Origin: Ferrimonas balearica
GTDB lineage: Bacteria; Pseudomonadota; Gammaproteobacteria; Enterobacterales; Shewanellaceae
Assembly (NCBI RefSeq): GCF_019802085.1
Contig: NZ_JAHVHV010000001.1
Location: 1,428,874 to 1,492,873, forward strand
Reading direction: 5' to 3'
DNA length: 64,000 nt
Shown here: one piece after another, positions 42,287 through 50,585 of the stretch
Layout: the number at the start of each line of letters is the position of its first letter
Position numbering within the stretch: position 1 is the stretch's first letter
Notes under the pieces: generated by a model
The model's database searches: none
What the model saw: the letters and a program-made list of their open reading frames with translations, nothing else
Told to the model about the DNA's origin: nothing
Position numbers and translations under genes: made by a program

Positions 42287-43144
42287 ATGCGCTGGCGCGG
42301 ACAACGACGAAGCAGCAATATCGATGACCGGCGTCAGCAAGGACGCCGCCCCATGGGGCTGCCCCTGCCCCGGGGCAAGGGGGGGCTTATCGGGATCCTG
42401 GTGGTGCTGGCCGGCCTCTACTTCGGTCTGGACCCGGCGCTTCTGATGATGATGCTGGGAGGCGGTGGTGGGGGCGCGCCCACCACCGCGGTCTCCCCAC
42501 AGGACGATGAGTTGGCGGAGATGACCGCCGTGGTGCTGGCGGACACCGAGACCTTCTGGCATCAGCAGTTCGCCGCCCAGGGGGGCCAATACATCGAGCC
42601 GACCCTGGTGCTCTACCGGGGCAGCACCGCCACCCACTGCGGCACCGGTCAGGCGGCCATGGGGCCCTTCTACTGCCCGGCGGACCAGCAGATCTACATC
42701 GATCTGAGCTTCTACGATGACCTGCGCCGTCAGCTGGGGGCGCCGGGGGATTTCGCCCAGGCCTACGTCATCGCCCACGAGGTGGGCCACCACGTCCAAA
42801 CCCTGCTGGGTACTAGCGCCCGGGTCCGCGAGGCCCAACAGGGCCTCAGCCAGGCCGACGCCAACGCCCTGTCGGTGCGCCTGGAGCTGCAAGCGGACTG
42901 CTACGCCGGCGCCTGGGGGCACTACCTGGCCCAGCAACAGCGCCTGGAAAGCGGGGATCTGGAGGAGGCGCTCAACGCCGCCCAGGCCATCGGTGACGAC
43001 CGTCTGCAACGCCGCGGTTCCGGCACCGTGGTGCCCGACAGCTTTACCCACGGCAGCTCCGCCCAGCGGCTTAAATGGTTCCAAAAAGGGATGGCCCGGG
43101 GGGATCCGGGGGATTGCGATACCTTTACCGTGGCCAACCCTTAG
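42287..43144 (+). CDS. ypfJ: YpfJ-type neutral zinc metallopeptidase
   Basis: 285 aa. [16 protein letters not shown] is the standard start of the family. A single transmembrane helix ([19 protein letters not shown]) is followed by a Gly-rich linker and a catalytic domain with zinc motif HEVGHH ([17 protein letters not shown]) and the third ligand region [10 protein letters not shown]. Two Cys pairs (HCGTGQ, PFYCP) may form disulphides, so the domain is probably periplasmic. The ribosome site AGGAGGAG is strong. Substrates are unknown. Confidence 0.93.
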   Translation: MRWRGQRRSSNIDDRRQQGRRPMGLPLPRGKGGLIGILVVLAGLYFGLDPALLMMMLGGGGGGAPTTAVSPQDDELAEMTAVVLADTETFWHQQFAAQGGQYIEPTLVLYRGSTATHCGTGQAAMGPFYCPADQQIYIDLSFYDDLRRQLGAPGDFAQAYVIAHEVGHHVQTLLGTSARVREAQQGLSQADANALSVRLELQADCYAGAWGHYLAQQQRLESGDLEEALNAAQAIGDDRLQRRGSGTVVPDSFTHGSSAQRLKWFQKGMARGDPGDCDTFTVANP

Positions 43145-43433
43145 TCAGCCTGACTGGCCCCAACCCGCCGTTGCCGGGAGTGCCCCGGGGGGCACCAGAG
43201 GGGCGATGGCCCCTCTGGACTCCCCTTGCCTCCGCTGCGGCTGTTCCCTCGCTTTCGCCGCTTCCCGTTCAGCAATGACCAGACTTGCCTCCTGCTCGGC
43301 TGACACTCGTGCCTTCCCTGGTCCTCGACTTCACTCCCAGGCGTGCGCGCTCGGCGCCGCAAGTCGGCGAAGCTGGGTGTCTGCAGCCAGACACACTTCG
43401 GTGCTTCAGGCCCATATCCAATGGCGACCAGGT
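43145..43433. other. Noncoding block with strong hairpin, candidate dispersed repeat
   Basis: 344 bases separate the ypfJ and nrfA stops. The only long frames lack ribosome sites and have repetitive Arg/Pro/Ser composition. A perfect 10-bp hairpin, CCAGAGGGGC-GATG-GCCCCTCTGG (43195-43218), is followed by a C/T-rich tract and alternating GC-rich palindromic pieces (CTGCAGCCAG, GCGCGC). It gives the impression of an intergenic repeat unit seen in several places of such genomes. This can only be tested by a genome search. The nrfA terminator closes the region. Confidence 0.4.
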
Positions 43434-43435
43434 AC

Positions 43436-43461
43436 AAAAAAGCCCGGCCTTTCGGCCGGGC
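43436..43461 (-). terminator. Rho-independent terminator of nrfA
   Basis: On the minus strand GCCCGGCC-GAAA-GGCCGGGC followed by TTTTTTG. GAAA is a stabilising tetraloop. It lies 28 bp after the nrfA stop. Confidence 0.93.
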
Positions 43462-43488
43462 AACATCACTGTGTGAGAGTGTTGGCGC

Positions 43489-44853
43489 TTAGCGGAGGTC
43501 GGTCTTCCACTCTTTCTTCACGCGCTCTTCGATGAACTCGGCCTTCTCGGCGTCCAGCTTGGCCTTGTCCCAGCCCACCACTTGCTGAGCGGCTTCTTTG
43601 GTGGCGATGTTCGGGATGGCGACCGGTTGGGCCACACCGTACTTATCCAGCACCTTCTTCAGCTCGGCTTGGGCTTTGAGGCCCAGCTCCTGAGCGGAGG
43701 CCAGCAGACGCAGGGCTTCGCTGGGGTTGTGGACGTGCACACCGTGGGAAGCGATGGCGAAGTCCCAGCGCCACTGAGCGTGACGGATGTGAGTCAGAGC
43801 CTGTTTCATCTCCTCCTCATTGGCACCCGCATCCCAGGCGGCACCGGCTTCGAAGTGGGCGCGAACGATGATCTCTTCGGCCTTCAGCTTCTCGGTGTTT
43901 ACCGCTTCTTTGTTGGACTTGATCAGGGCTTCCATTTCAGCCTTGTCGTCGCCGTGACAGGAAGCACACACCGCTTCGTAGTTGTCACGCATTACGTTGC
44001 CCACGTTGTGCTGGGAGAACTTGCGACCCTGGTCGTTGGTGACCTTGGGCATGTGACAGTCGATACAGGTCACGTCCATCTCGGCGTGCACACTGGTGGC
44101 CCAGGTTTCGAACTCCGGGTGCTGCGCTTTGAGCATGGGCGCCTTGGAGATCTTGTGGGTCCAGTCGGCGAAACCGATGCTGTCAAAGTACTGCTCGGCC
44201 CCTTCGGCGGTGAAGCCGTTTTCCCAGGGGAAGCGCACGTTGTTGTGGTCGGTCTTGTCGAAGTAGTACTCCACGTGACACTGGGCACAGGTCTGGGCCG
44301 CTTTCATGGAGCGGGACTGCTCAGCAAAGGGCATGTCCACTTTTTCCAGGGCGCGCTCGGCGTAGGGACGGGACAGCGTCAGCTTGGGGGTGCCGGTCTC
44401 GTGACAGTCGGCACAGCCGATGGCGTTGCCCATCTCGTGGCCCCAGGCACCGAACTTCTTGTCGTTGAAGGCGCCTTCGCCCACTTCTTCGTACATGCGG
44501 GCCACGTCCGGAGACTTACAGGACCAGCAAGCGGCCGGCATCGGGCCGTCGGTGTCGCCCATGGGGCCACCGGTACGCAGGGTTTGGATCACGTCGGTCA
44601 CGGCGTAGTAGTGGCCGCGAGCACGGTTGTAGTCTTTGGAGAAGCCGTAGCCAGCCCACAGCACCACCAGGTTCGGATCGTCCGCCAGCAGGTCGACCAC
44701 TTCGCCGGTTTCAGCGGTGGTGGCCCAGGAGTTGTACTGGTTGGGGAACTTGGCTTTCCAAGCTTCGTTATCGGATTCAACAGGTTTGGCTACCGCGGTG
44801 CCACAGATCCCGGCAACAGCGACAGACAGAAGCAGTTTATTAATGGTTTTCAT
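43489..44853 (-). CDS. nrfA: Cytochrome c552 nitrite reductase, ammonia-forming
   Basis: 454 aa from the third of three consecutive ATGs (44853), which leaves six bases to AGAGGG; starts at 44856 or 44859 add one or two Met. Signal peptide TINKLLLSVAVAGICGTAVA. Five haem motifs in order: CWSCK (the Lys-ligated catalytic haem), CADCH, CAQCH, CIDCH, CASCH, the complete NrfA set. It reduces nitrite by six electrons to ammonium in the periplasm, completing nitrate ammonification. No nrfBCD genes follow, as in Shewanella, where CymA donates electrons. A NarP-like site and -10 box are upstream, and the terminator is strong, so it is monocistronic. Confidence 0.98.
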   Translation of the reverse strand: MKTINKLLLSVAVAGICGTAVAKPVESDNEAWKAKFPNQYNSWATTAETGEVVDLLADDPNLVVLWAGYGFSKDYNRARGHYYAVTDVIQTLRTGGPMGDTDGPMPAACWSCKSPDVARMYEEVGEGAFNDKKFGAWGHEMGNAIGCADCHETGTPKLTLSRPYAERALEKVDMPFAEQSRSMKAAQTCAQCHVEYYFDKTDHNNVRFPWENGFTAEGAEQYFDSIGFADWTHKISKAPMLKAQHPEFETWATSVHAEMDVTCIDCHMPKVTNDQGRKFSQHNVGNVMRDNYEAVCASCHGDDKAEMEALIKSNKEAVNTEKLKAEEIIVRAHFEAGAAWDAGANEEEMKQALTHIRHAQWRWDFAIASHGVHVHNPSEALRLLASAQELGLKAQAELKKVLDKYGVAQPVAIPNIATKEAAQQVVGWDKAKLDAEKAEFIEERVKKEWKTDLR

Positions 44854-44895
44854 CATCATCCCTCTTCGCCGCGGGTAAATTGCGGCGGCAGGGTC

Positions 44896-44940
44896 AGATT
44901 AGGCAACCGGGCATACGGGGGGCATACCCCGTTGGGGGTA
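44896..44940 (-). promoter_or_regulatory. NarP-controlled nrfA promoter
   Basis: TACCCCG-TT-GGGGGTA (44925-44940) is an almost perfect 7-2-7 NarP heptamer pair. On the minus strand TAATCT (44901-44896) is a good -10. The start near 44889 is about 43 bp from the site centre, class II activator spacing. A TGTGATCACA palindrome at 44959-44968 could be a CRP/FNR-family site. Confidence 0.75.
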
Positions 44941-45062
44941 GTTGAAGGGTTATCGGAATGTGATCACACAGATTACGAGGAAAAGGGAAAAGTTCTTTCA
45001 TTTTCCGCACTTTGAGCTGAGATCACGCACTGGTAGACTGGCCGGGATGAAAAAGGTTCCCC

Positions 45063-45359
45063 ATGTCTGACTGGTTTCTCTACCTGGTGCGCACCCGTGC
45101 GGGCCACCTCTACACCGGCATCACCACCGACGTCGCCCGCCGCTTTGCTGAGCACCAGCAGGGCGCGCCCAAAGGGGCCCGAGCCCTTCGGGGCAAAGGC
45201 CCCCTCACCCTGGTCTACCACTGTCCGGTGGGCAATCGGGTGGAGGCCGCCAAAGCCGAGTGGCAGGTCAAGCGCTGGAGCAAGGCGCGCAAAGAGGCCC
45301 TGGTGGCCAGTCAGGCCCCCCTGCCTAGCGTTCAAGGGCGTACAGCACCCCATCCCTGA
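45063..45359 (+). CDS. GIY-YIG family nuclease (YhbQ/UPF0213-like)
   Basis: 98 aa, single GIY-YIG domain: [20 protein letters not shown] (the two strands with the motif), RRFAEHQQG with the catalytic Arg, and [20 protein letters not shown] with the conserved Glu and Lys-rich end. Small stand-alone members are thought to act in DNA repair or recombination. The 3' end overlaps the convergent acetyltransferase gene by 35 bp. It is divergent from nrfA. Confidence 0.92.
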   Translation: MSDWFLYLVRTRAGHLYTGITTDVARRFAEHQQGAPKGARALRGKGPLTLVYHCPVGNRVEAAKAEWQVKRWSKARKEALVASQAPLPSVQGRTAPHP

Positions 45360-45810
45360 GGCCATCATCGAAGGGCACGGCCGCCTCGAAGCGATGCTCC
45401 AGGACAAAGCCCTGGCGGCGCAGTACCGTCACCGACCCGCGGTTTTGCGGCACACACAGCGCCACCAGGCGCTCAAACTCCAGCTCACCAAAGGCCCTCT
45501 GTACCAGCAGCCCCAGGGCCTGACTGGCCAGCCCCCGTCCCTCATACGCCTTGAGCAGCATAAAGCCCACCTCGGCGGTGGCCCGGCTCATGGGCAGGGT
45601 GCGCAATCCAACGATGCCAGCCCCGCCCTCAACGTCGATCACCCAGCAGCGCCAGTGGCTGTTACTGGGTTGCCAGGGTTTGAGCCGTTCGGCCATCAGT
45701 CGCGCCCGCTGTTCCGGCGACATCACCGGACCGATGAGCGCCATGCGCTCGGCACAGCCATAGAGGTTGTCAATTAGCGACCGGTCTTCGCCGCTCAGGG
45801 GACGTAACAT
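45325..45810 (-). CDS. GNAT acetyltransferase (RimJ/RimL-like)
   Basis: 161 aa. The acetyl-CoA binding signature appears as [20 protein letters not shown] (R-G-x-G/A), preceded by the strand GIVGLRTLP and followed by [21 protein letters not shown], the N-x-x-S helix of RimL-type enzymes. It is soluble. It overlaps the GIY-YIG gene tail-to-tail. The substrate, a protein N-terminus or a small molecule, is unknown. Confidence 0.9.
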   Translation of the reverse strand: MLRPLSGEDRSLIDNLYGCAERMALIGPVMSPEQRARLMAERLKPWQPSNSHWRCWVIDVEGGAGIVGLRTLPMSRATAEVGFMLLKAYEGRGLASQALGLLVQRAFGELEFERLVALCVPQNRGSVTVLRRQGFVLEHRFEAAVPFDDGLRDGVLYALER

Positions 45811-45913
45811 CGCCCGCTCCTGTGATCAGACATAACTGCACCACCCCAGCCACGTTGGTGTGGGGGGCGGCGCGTTTCCTTGACTGGGCATAGCGGCCGA
45901 GGGGCCGGAATAT

Positions 45914-46102
45914 TTAGGTCTTGCCGATAAACCAGACGATCTTGGCGCCCGCCGAGACCAGAAAGCCGACGGCCAGCAGGCAGGCGATGGCCACCATGCC
46001 CCCCACGGCTCGGCTGATCTCAGTCAGCAGCAACAGACCGGTTCCCAACAGCATCATGGCAATTCCCAGCCAGAACAACAGCGTTGTCATCCGTTTATCC
46101 AT
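45914..46102 (-). CDS. Small two-helix membrane protein next to an LpxM-like gene
   Basis: 62 aa from 46102, or 58 aa from the ATG at 46090; the ribosome site (AAGGA) fits the latter slightly better. Two helices: LLFWLGIAMMLLGTGLLLLTEI and GGMVAIACLLAVGFLVSAGAKIVWF. It begins 3 bp after the stop of the acyltransferase gene at 46105-47037, so the two are co-transcribed. No family is recognised. Confidence 0.6.
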   Translation of the reverse strand: MDKRMTTLLFWLGIAMMLLGTGLLLLTEISRAVGGMVAIACLLAVGFLVSAGAKIVWFIGKT

Positions 46103-46104
46103 CC

Positions 46105-47037
46105 TTAGTAGAGTCTTCCTTCGCCCTCCGGGCGAGTTTTAAGCACCTTCAAAAACCACATGTATTGACCGCGGTGGCGGTCGATAAGCCGCTCCATCTG
46201 CTCGTTCAACAGCCGCGCCTCGGTGGGCTTGTCCACCCGCTCCAACACCAAAGGCGCGTCGATGCTGACCTCGATGGCCATCTTTTCCAGCCCCACGGTC
46301 AGGGGCAGTACCACGGCATCGGCGCAGTGGGCGATGCGGCTGATCACCGGCAGGGTCGCCTTCTGGGTGGCGAAGAAGGGGGCGAACTCGCTCTTGTCGG
46401 CACCGTGGTCCTGATCCGGCAGATAGAAGAAGCTGTAGCCCTGCTTGAGCTCACGGATCACCGCGGTCAGCCCGGCGTTGCGGTGGAACAGCTTGCCGCC
46501 GAAGCGGGCCCGCTGGCGGCAGGCCAGCCAGTTGAACACCGGGTTGCGATGGTGTTTGACCATTCCCAGCATCGGCAGCCCCGCCATGGAGAGGGCGGCG
46601 CCAGCGTACTCGATGCCGAACATATGGGGCACCAGGAACACCACAGGTTTGCCCTGGGCCTGGGCCGCTTTCACATGCTCCATGCCACTGAAGCGAATCT
46701 TGCTGGCCAGGTAATCCTTGTCGCGCACCGCCAGGGTGCCCATCCCCATCCCCACCATCAAGAAGGTGTAGAACAGCTCATCCAGCAGGGCGGCACGCTC
46801 GACGGCGGGCATATCGGGGTAGCAGGCGGCCAGGTTGGCCTTGGCGATGCGGGTGGGCTTTTTCAGTAGCGGCCGGAACAGCGGCACCGTGGCTTTGGCC
46901 ACCCAGTGGCGCAGTCGAATCGGGGTGTAGGCCAGCACCACCAGGGCGCCAATGGCGATCCAGGCCCCCCAACAACGAGGGTGCAGCATGGTGGGGCAAA
47001 AATCGACCTGGTAACAGCGACGTACTTCGGATGTCAT
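46105..47037 (-). CDS. Lipid A acyltransferase, LpxL/LpxM family, copy 1
   Basis: 310 aa. An N-terminal transmembrane helix (CWGAWIAIGALVVLAYTPI) is followed by the lysophospholipid-acyltransferase-type domain. The catalytic H-x4-E is in FLVPHMFGIEYAG, and YSFFYLPDQDHGADKSEFAPFF is the LpxM-like block. The end, GQYMWFLKVLKTRPEGEGRLY, is typical. The enzyme adds a secondary acyl chain to lipid A at the inner membrane. A paralogue lies directly upstream (47178-48170), about 35-40% similar by eye. Which acyl chain or condition each serves cannot be read from the sequence. Confidence 0.94.
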   Translation of the reverse strand: MTSEVRRCYQVDFCPTMLHPRCWGAWIAIGALVVLAYTPIRLRHWVAKATVPLFRPLLKKPTRIAKANLAACYPDMPAVERAALLDELFYTFLMVGMGMGTLAVRDKDYLASKIRFSGMEHVKAAQAQGKPVVFLVPHMFGIEYAGAALSMAGLPMLGMVKHHRNPVFNWLACRQRARFGGKLFHRNAGLTAVIRELKQGYSFFYLPDQDHGADKSEFAPFFATQKATLPVISRIAHCADAVVLPLTVGLEKMAIEVSIDAPLVLERVDKPTEARLLNEQMERLIDRHRGQYMWFLKVLKTRPEGEGRLY

Positions 47038-47135
47038 GGAGAATCCCTTCCCGAAACTTTTTCGTTATGGTTGTGTCCTGAAGGTTGCACTCACCTTAAC
47101 TTAAACTGAACGTCCAGGGTAGCCCCCAGATACGC

Positions 47136-47159
47136 CAACGCCCGCAGCAGCGGGCGTTG
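47136..47159 (-). terminator. Hairpin between the two LpxM-like genes
   Basis: 10-bp stem CAACGCCCGC/GCGGGCGTTG with a 4-nt loop, 18 bp after the stop of the upstream minus-strand gene. There is no T-tract on the minus strand, so it may be Rho-aided or an mRNA-stabilising hairpin. Confidence 0.5.
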
Positions 47160-47177
47160 TAGAGGGATTGACCGGGG

Positions 47178-48170
47178 TCAGGCCTTGGCCTTTTTGGCCT
47201 TGTCGTAAGCGGAATAGGGGCTGATCTCACCATCCGGGCGGCTCTTAAGCAGCTGCAATATCCACATGTACTGCTCGGGACAGGGGGAGATCAGCGCCTC
47301 CAGCTCCTCGTTCATCCGCCGAGCGTCGTAAGCCCGGTCCCCGGAGGGCAGGTCCCACATTGGCGGCCGGATGTGGCCCTCGAAGTAGCCGCTGGTGGGA
47401 TCGTAGCTGGCCAGCATGGGCACCACCACGGCGCCGGTGGACTCGGTCATCCGGCCCAGTCCCGGCAGCGTGGCCTTATGAGTGGCGAAAAAGGGCACGT
47501 ACTCGCTCTTTTTCATGCCGTGGTCCTGATCCGGCAAATAGTAGGCGCTGTGGCCTTCGCGGATGGCGGTCAAAAACTGTTTGATGCCGTCCTGGCGGGC
47601 AAACAACTTACCGCCGTAGCGGCTGCGTACCCGGCACATCAGCCAGTCCACCAGGGGGTTGGGATTGGGGTTCATCATGGTGGTCATGGGATAGCCGCGT
47701 TTGGCCAGCAGCACCCCGGGAAACTCGATGGCCCAGCTGTGGGGCACCATCAGGATCACCGGTTTGCCCGCCTCCAGCAGCGGCAAGAGGTGCTCCTCGC
47801 CCACCAGTCGCACCCGGCGCTCCAGGTAGTCTGGACTGCGCACCAGCAAGGTGGCGTAGGAGAGCAGCACCTGGGCGGCCCGCTGGTACATGGTGAGGAT
47901 CACCCGCTCTTTCTTCTGCTCGCTCCAGTCGGGGAAGCAGAGCGTCAGGTTCACCAGGGCGTTGCGGTAACCCCGTTTGGCCAGCCGGGGTGCCAATCGG
48001 CCCAGACCGGCCCCCAGGGCATCCCGCAGACGGCGGGGCAGGAACGCCAGGGACGCCGCCAGGCCCACCGCCAACCAGACGCCCCAGTAACTGGGCGCCA
48101 AAAAGCGCCACCGGAACGGGGGTTGGTGCTGGATCTCAACGCTGGGCTGTTCACTCACAATCGCATTCAC
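47178..48170 (-). CDS. Lipid A acyltransferase, LpxL/LpxM family, copy 2
   Basis: 330 aa. N-terminal polar extension, then a transmembrane segment (YWGVWLAVGLAASLAFLP). The catalytic H-x4-E lies in LMVPHSWAIEFPG. HSAYYLPDQDHGMKKSEYVPFFATHKATLPG parallels the copy at 46105-47037. It has a basic tail, AYDKAKKAKA. Two tandem LpxM-type genes suggest two secondary acylations or a temperature-dependent choice, as with LpxP in E. coli; that is inference. A 140-bp gap with a hairpin separates the copies, so they may have separate promoters. Confidence 0.94.
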   Translation of the reverse strand: MNAIVSEQPSVEIQHQPPFRWRFLAPSYWGVWLAVGLAASLAFLPRRLRDALGAGLGRLAPRLAKRGYRNALVNLTLCFPDWSEQKKERVILTMYQRAAQVLLSYATLLVRSPDYLERRVRLVGEEHLLPLLEAGKPVILMVPHSWAIEFPGVLLAKRGYPMTTMMNPNPNPLVDWLMCRVRSRYGGKLFARQDGIKQFLTAIREGHSAYYLPDQDHGMKKSEYVPFFATHKATLPGLGRMTESTGAVVVPMLASYDPTSGYFEGHIRPPMWDLPSGDRAYDARRMNEELEALISPCPEQYMWILQLLKSRPDGEISPYSAYDKAKKAKA

Positions 48171-48271
48171 TCTCAGTCACATGCGGCGCCATGGGTTTCA
48201 CTATAGGTGACCGATTTCACAGTAAAAAGGCGCCAAATAGGCGCCGTAGTCTAGCGAGTCGCTGGCCAAGT

Positions 48272-48694
48272 TCAAGCCTGATGGGTCACCACCGTGGCCC
48301 GCAGCAAGTTATCGTGAATGGGGCAGCGGTGGCACACCAGGTCGAAAAACGCCTGTTTCTCCTCGTCGCTCAGGGGAGCGTCGATGCGCGCCAGGGCGTC
48401 GATGGACTTGAAACCCACCGGATCTTCGGTGGGTTTGCCGGTCAGGCCCGCGGGGTTCAGCACGCCGGTGATCTCCACCTCGATGCCGCCCAGGGTGATC
48501 CCCTGCTCGCGGGCCACCATCTTGGCGATGGCGGAGAGGCAACCGGCCAGGGAGAACAGGAAAGTCTCCAGCGGGTTGGCGCCCTCATCGCCGCCGCTGG
48601 GCTGATCGATCACCAGGGTGTGCTTGCGCACCTGGGCGGTGACTTTCCAGCCGTCGGTCATGCGACTGGTGATCTTGTACTGCTTATCGGCCAT
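48272..48694 (-). CDS. OsmC family protein (YhfA-like)
   Basis: 140 aa, one OsmC/Ohr domain. Two redox-type Cys are visible: one in TFLFSLAGCLSAIAKMVA and one in LVCHRCPIHDNL, which has an extra Cys. Spacing matches the YhfA group and not the organic-hydroperoxide group Ohr. Members are thiol-dependent peroxidases, or proteins of unknown role. It is soluble and probably monocistronic, and its stop is about 100 bp from the LpxM-like gene start. Confidence 0.9.
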   Translation of the reverse strand: MADKQYKITSRMTDGWKVTAQVRKHTLVIDQPSGGDEGANPLETFLFSLAGCLSAIAKMVAREQGITLGGIEVEITGVLNPAGLTGKPTEDPVGFKSIDALARIDAPLSDEEKQAFFDLVCHRCPIHDNLLRATVVTHQA

Positions 48695-48827
48695 GTTGCC
48701 TCCTTACATTAGATATGGCTGATATTCTGTCCTCCCCGACGTCCAAAGGCAAGTGACCCGGATCCGAATTTTGACATCCTGTTAGCCCTGGGCCATGCTG
48801 CCTCGCCCAGGTTCAGCGAGGCTCAGC

Positions 48828-49253
48828 ATGACAGCGCCCAAGGTCGGCATCGGCATCATCATCCAGCGCCAGGACGGCAAGATCCTCATCGGCAAACGCC
48901 GGGGCAGTCACGCCCCCTACTGGTCGATCCCTGGGGGCCATCTTGAGCTGGGCGAGGGCTTCGAGGCCGCCGCCATCCGCGAGATTGAAGAGGAAACCGG
49001 CCTGCGCATTCGCGATCCTCAAGTGATCGCCGTGACCAACAACCTGCGTACCTTTGCCGAGGAGGGCAAGCACTACGTGTCAGTGTGCCTGCTGGCGGCC
49101 TTCCCCGGCGGCGAGGTGATCAACCGTGAACCGGACAAGTGCGAAGGATGGCGCTGGGTGGATCCCACCGCCCTGCCCCAGCCCCATTTCGACGCCAGCG
49201 AACAGTCGGTGGCCTGCTTTCTCGCCCGGGTGCCCTACCTGCAGCCAAGCTGA
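48828..49253 (+). CDS. NUDIX hydrolase (NUDT15/MutT-like)
   Basis: 141 aa from the ATG at 48828; upstream in-frame starts lack support. The full Nudix box G-x5-E-x7-R-E-x2-E-E-x-G is present: GGHLELGEGFEAAAIREIEEETGL. The flanks GIGIIIQRQDGKILIGKRRGSH and KCEGWRWVDPTALPQ match the NUDT15-like nucleotide pyrophosphatases that clean (d)NTP or NDP-sugar pools. It is soluble, single gene, divergent from osmC. Confidence 0.93.
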   Translation: MTAPKVGIGIIIQRQDGKILIGKRRGSHAPYWSIPGGHLELGEGFEAAAIREIEEETGLRIRDPQVIAVTNNLRTFAEEGKHYVSVCLLAAFPGGEVINREPDKCEGWRWVDPTALPQPHFDASEQSVACFLARVPYLQPS

Positions 49254-49363
49254 ATCCAGGCTGTCGCCGGTCACACCCCCGCCAGTAAACTTTTTACCCG
49301 GCCACGGACAGGTGTTACCCTGCCGAGCAAACTGATTGAAGCTCAACCTGTTGGAGACGTCCT

Positions 49364-50197
49364 TTGAGTCACGCCCTGCTGCACCACAGAACCTTTGTCC
49401 ATCCCGAACCCCGGGACTGGGTGGTGATGGTGCACGGCGCCGGCGGCAGCTCCAACATCTGGTTTAAGCAGCTCAAGGCCTACCGGGCCGAGTTCAACGT
49501 CCTGCTGCTCGACCTGCGTGGCCACGGCGCCAGCAAGGCGATAGTGAAAAACCTCATCGAGGGTCAGTACTGCTTCCGCTCCGTCACCAAGGACGTAGTG
49601 GAACTGCTGGATCACCTGAAGATCCGCTCCGCCCACTTTGTGGGGATCTCCCTGGGCACCATCATCATCCGCACCCTGGCGGAGCTGGAGCCCCAGCGCG
49701 TCAAAACCATGGTGCTGGGCGGCGCCGTCACCCGGCTGAACCGGTTCTCCCAGGTGCTGGTGCGTCTGGGCAATGCGCTTAAGAACGTGGTGCCCTACAT
49801 GTGGCTCTACAAATTGTTCGCCTGGATCATCATGCCCAAGAAGGCCCAGGCCCCCTCCCGCCATCTCTTTGTCCGCGAGGCCCGTCGCCTGTGCCAAAAG
49901 GAGTTCAAGCGCTGGTTCCGCCTGGCGGCGGAAGTGAACCCGCTGATGCGCTACTTCAAGGAGAAGGAGCTGGCCATCCCCACCCTCTACATCATGGGCG
50001 AGAACGACCACATGTTCTTGAAGCCGGTGAAAGAGATGGCCCGCCACCACGCCAGCGCCGATCTGGCGGTGATCCAGGACTGCGGCCACGTCTGTAACGT
50101 GGAGAACGCCGACCGCTTTAACCGCCTCTCCCTGGCGTTTTTGAACCGCCACAGCCAAACCGTCGAGCCGCCACCGGCCAACGCGCCCGCCGCCTGA
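49364..50197 (+). CDS. Alpha/beta-hydrolase
   Basis: 277 aa from a TTG start at 49364, supported by GGAG at 49352 with 8-bp spacing; no better start exists nearby. The oxyanion loop VMVHGAGGSSNIWF, nucleophile elbow HFVGISLGTIII (Ser in GISLG), the acid in IMGENDHMF and the His in DCGHVCNVE make a complete catalytic triad. It has no signal peptide. Substrate is unknown. It overlaps nothing and converges with the DksA-like gene, with 5 bp between stops. Confidence 0.88.
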   Translation: MSHALLHHRTFVHPEPRDWVVMVHGAGGSSNIWFKQLKAYRAEFNVLLLDLRGHGASKAIVKNLIEGQYCFRSVTKDVVELLDHLKIRSAHFVGISLGTIIIRTLAELEPQRVKTMVLGGAVTRLNRFSQVLVRLGNALKNVVPYMWLYKLFAWIIMPKKAQAPSRHLFVREARRLCQKEFKRWFRLAAEVNPLMRYFKEKELAIPTLYIMGENDHMFLKPVKEMARHHASADLAVIQDCGHVCNVENADRFNRLSLAFLNRHSQTVEPPPANAPAA

Positions 50198-50202
50198 GCC
50201 TG

Positions 50203-50538
50203 CTACTGGTCGTGCTCGGCCTCCGGCAGCACCCGCAGCCGCTCTAGCGAAATGGGCTCACCGCTGCGCTCGCAAATTCCGTAACGTCCCTCGGCCATCT
50301 TGGCCAAGGCCCGCTCGATGCGCGCCAGGTTGGCTTGCTCCTGAGCGATGCGCCGCTCCGTCATCGCCCGCTGCGTCTCGTAAAACCCCCGCTCTGCCGC
50401 GTCGGCGTAACAGGGGGCCCGCCCCTTAAGATCCGCCAGCAACTCATCCAGGCTCTCTTGTACCGTCGCCCGCCGCTTCAGCAGCGCCCGTTTGAGCTCT
50501 TTGAGGGTGGCTTCGCTTAATCCCGTGTCCTGATTCAT
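50203..50538 (-). CDS. DksA/TraR-like protein lacking the zinc-finger cysteines
   Basis: 111 aa. The N-terminal coiled coil (LKELKRALLKRRATVQESLDELL to IAQEQANLARIERAL) and the segment MAEGRYGICERSGEPISLERLRVLPEA fit DksA/TraR. In a normal finger the pattern is C-x2-C ... C-x2-C. Here only the first Cys remains: the second is Ser (CERS), and the last pair is replaced by AEHDQ. Such zinc-independent DksA variants can still bind the RNA polymerase secondary channel. It may modulate transcription together with ppGpp when zinc is scarce; this is inference. Confidence 0.85.
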   Translation of the reverse strand: MNQDTGLSEATLKELKRALLKRRATVQESLDELLADLKGRAPCYADAAERGFYETQRAMTERRIAQEQANLARIERALAKMAEGRYGICERSGEPISLERLRVLPEAEHDQ

Positions 50539-50585
50539 AACCGGTTCCCGTGCTGTGGCGCCGTGGATTTAGGGGATTGGACACC

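Noticed and set aside
44955-44975. Full CRP site before nrfA
   Set aside because: TGTGATCACA is palindromic but lacks the 6-bp spacer of CRP boxes; kept only as a possible CRP/FNR-family site.
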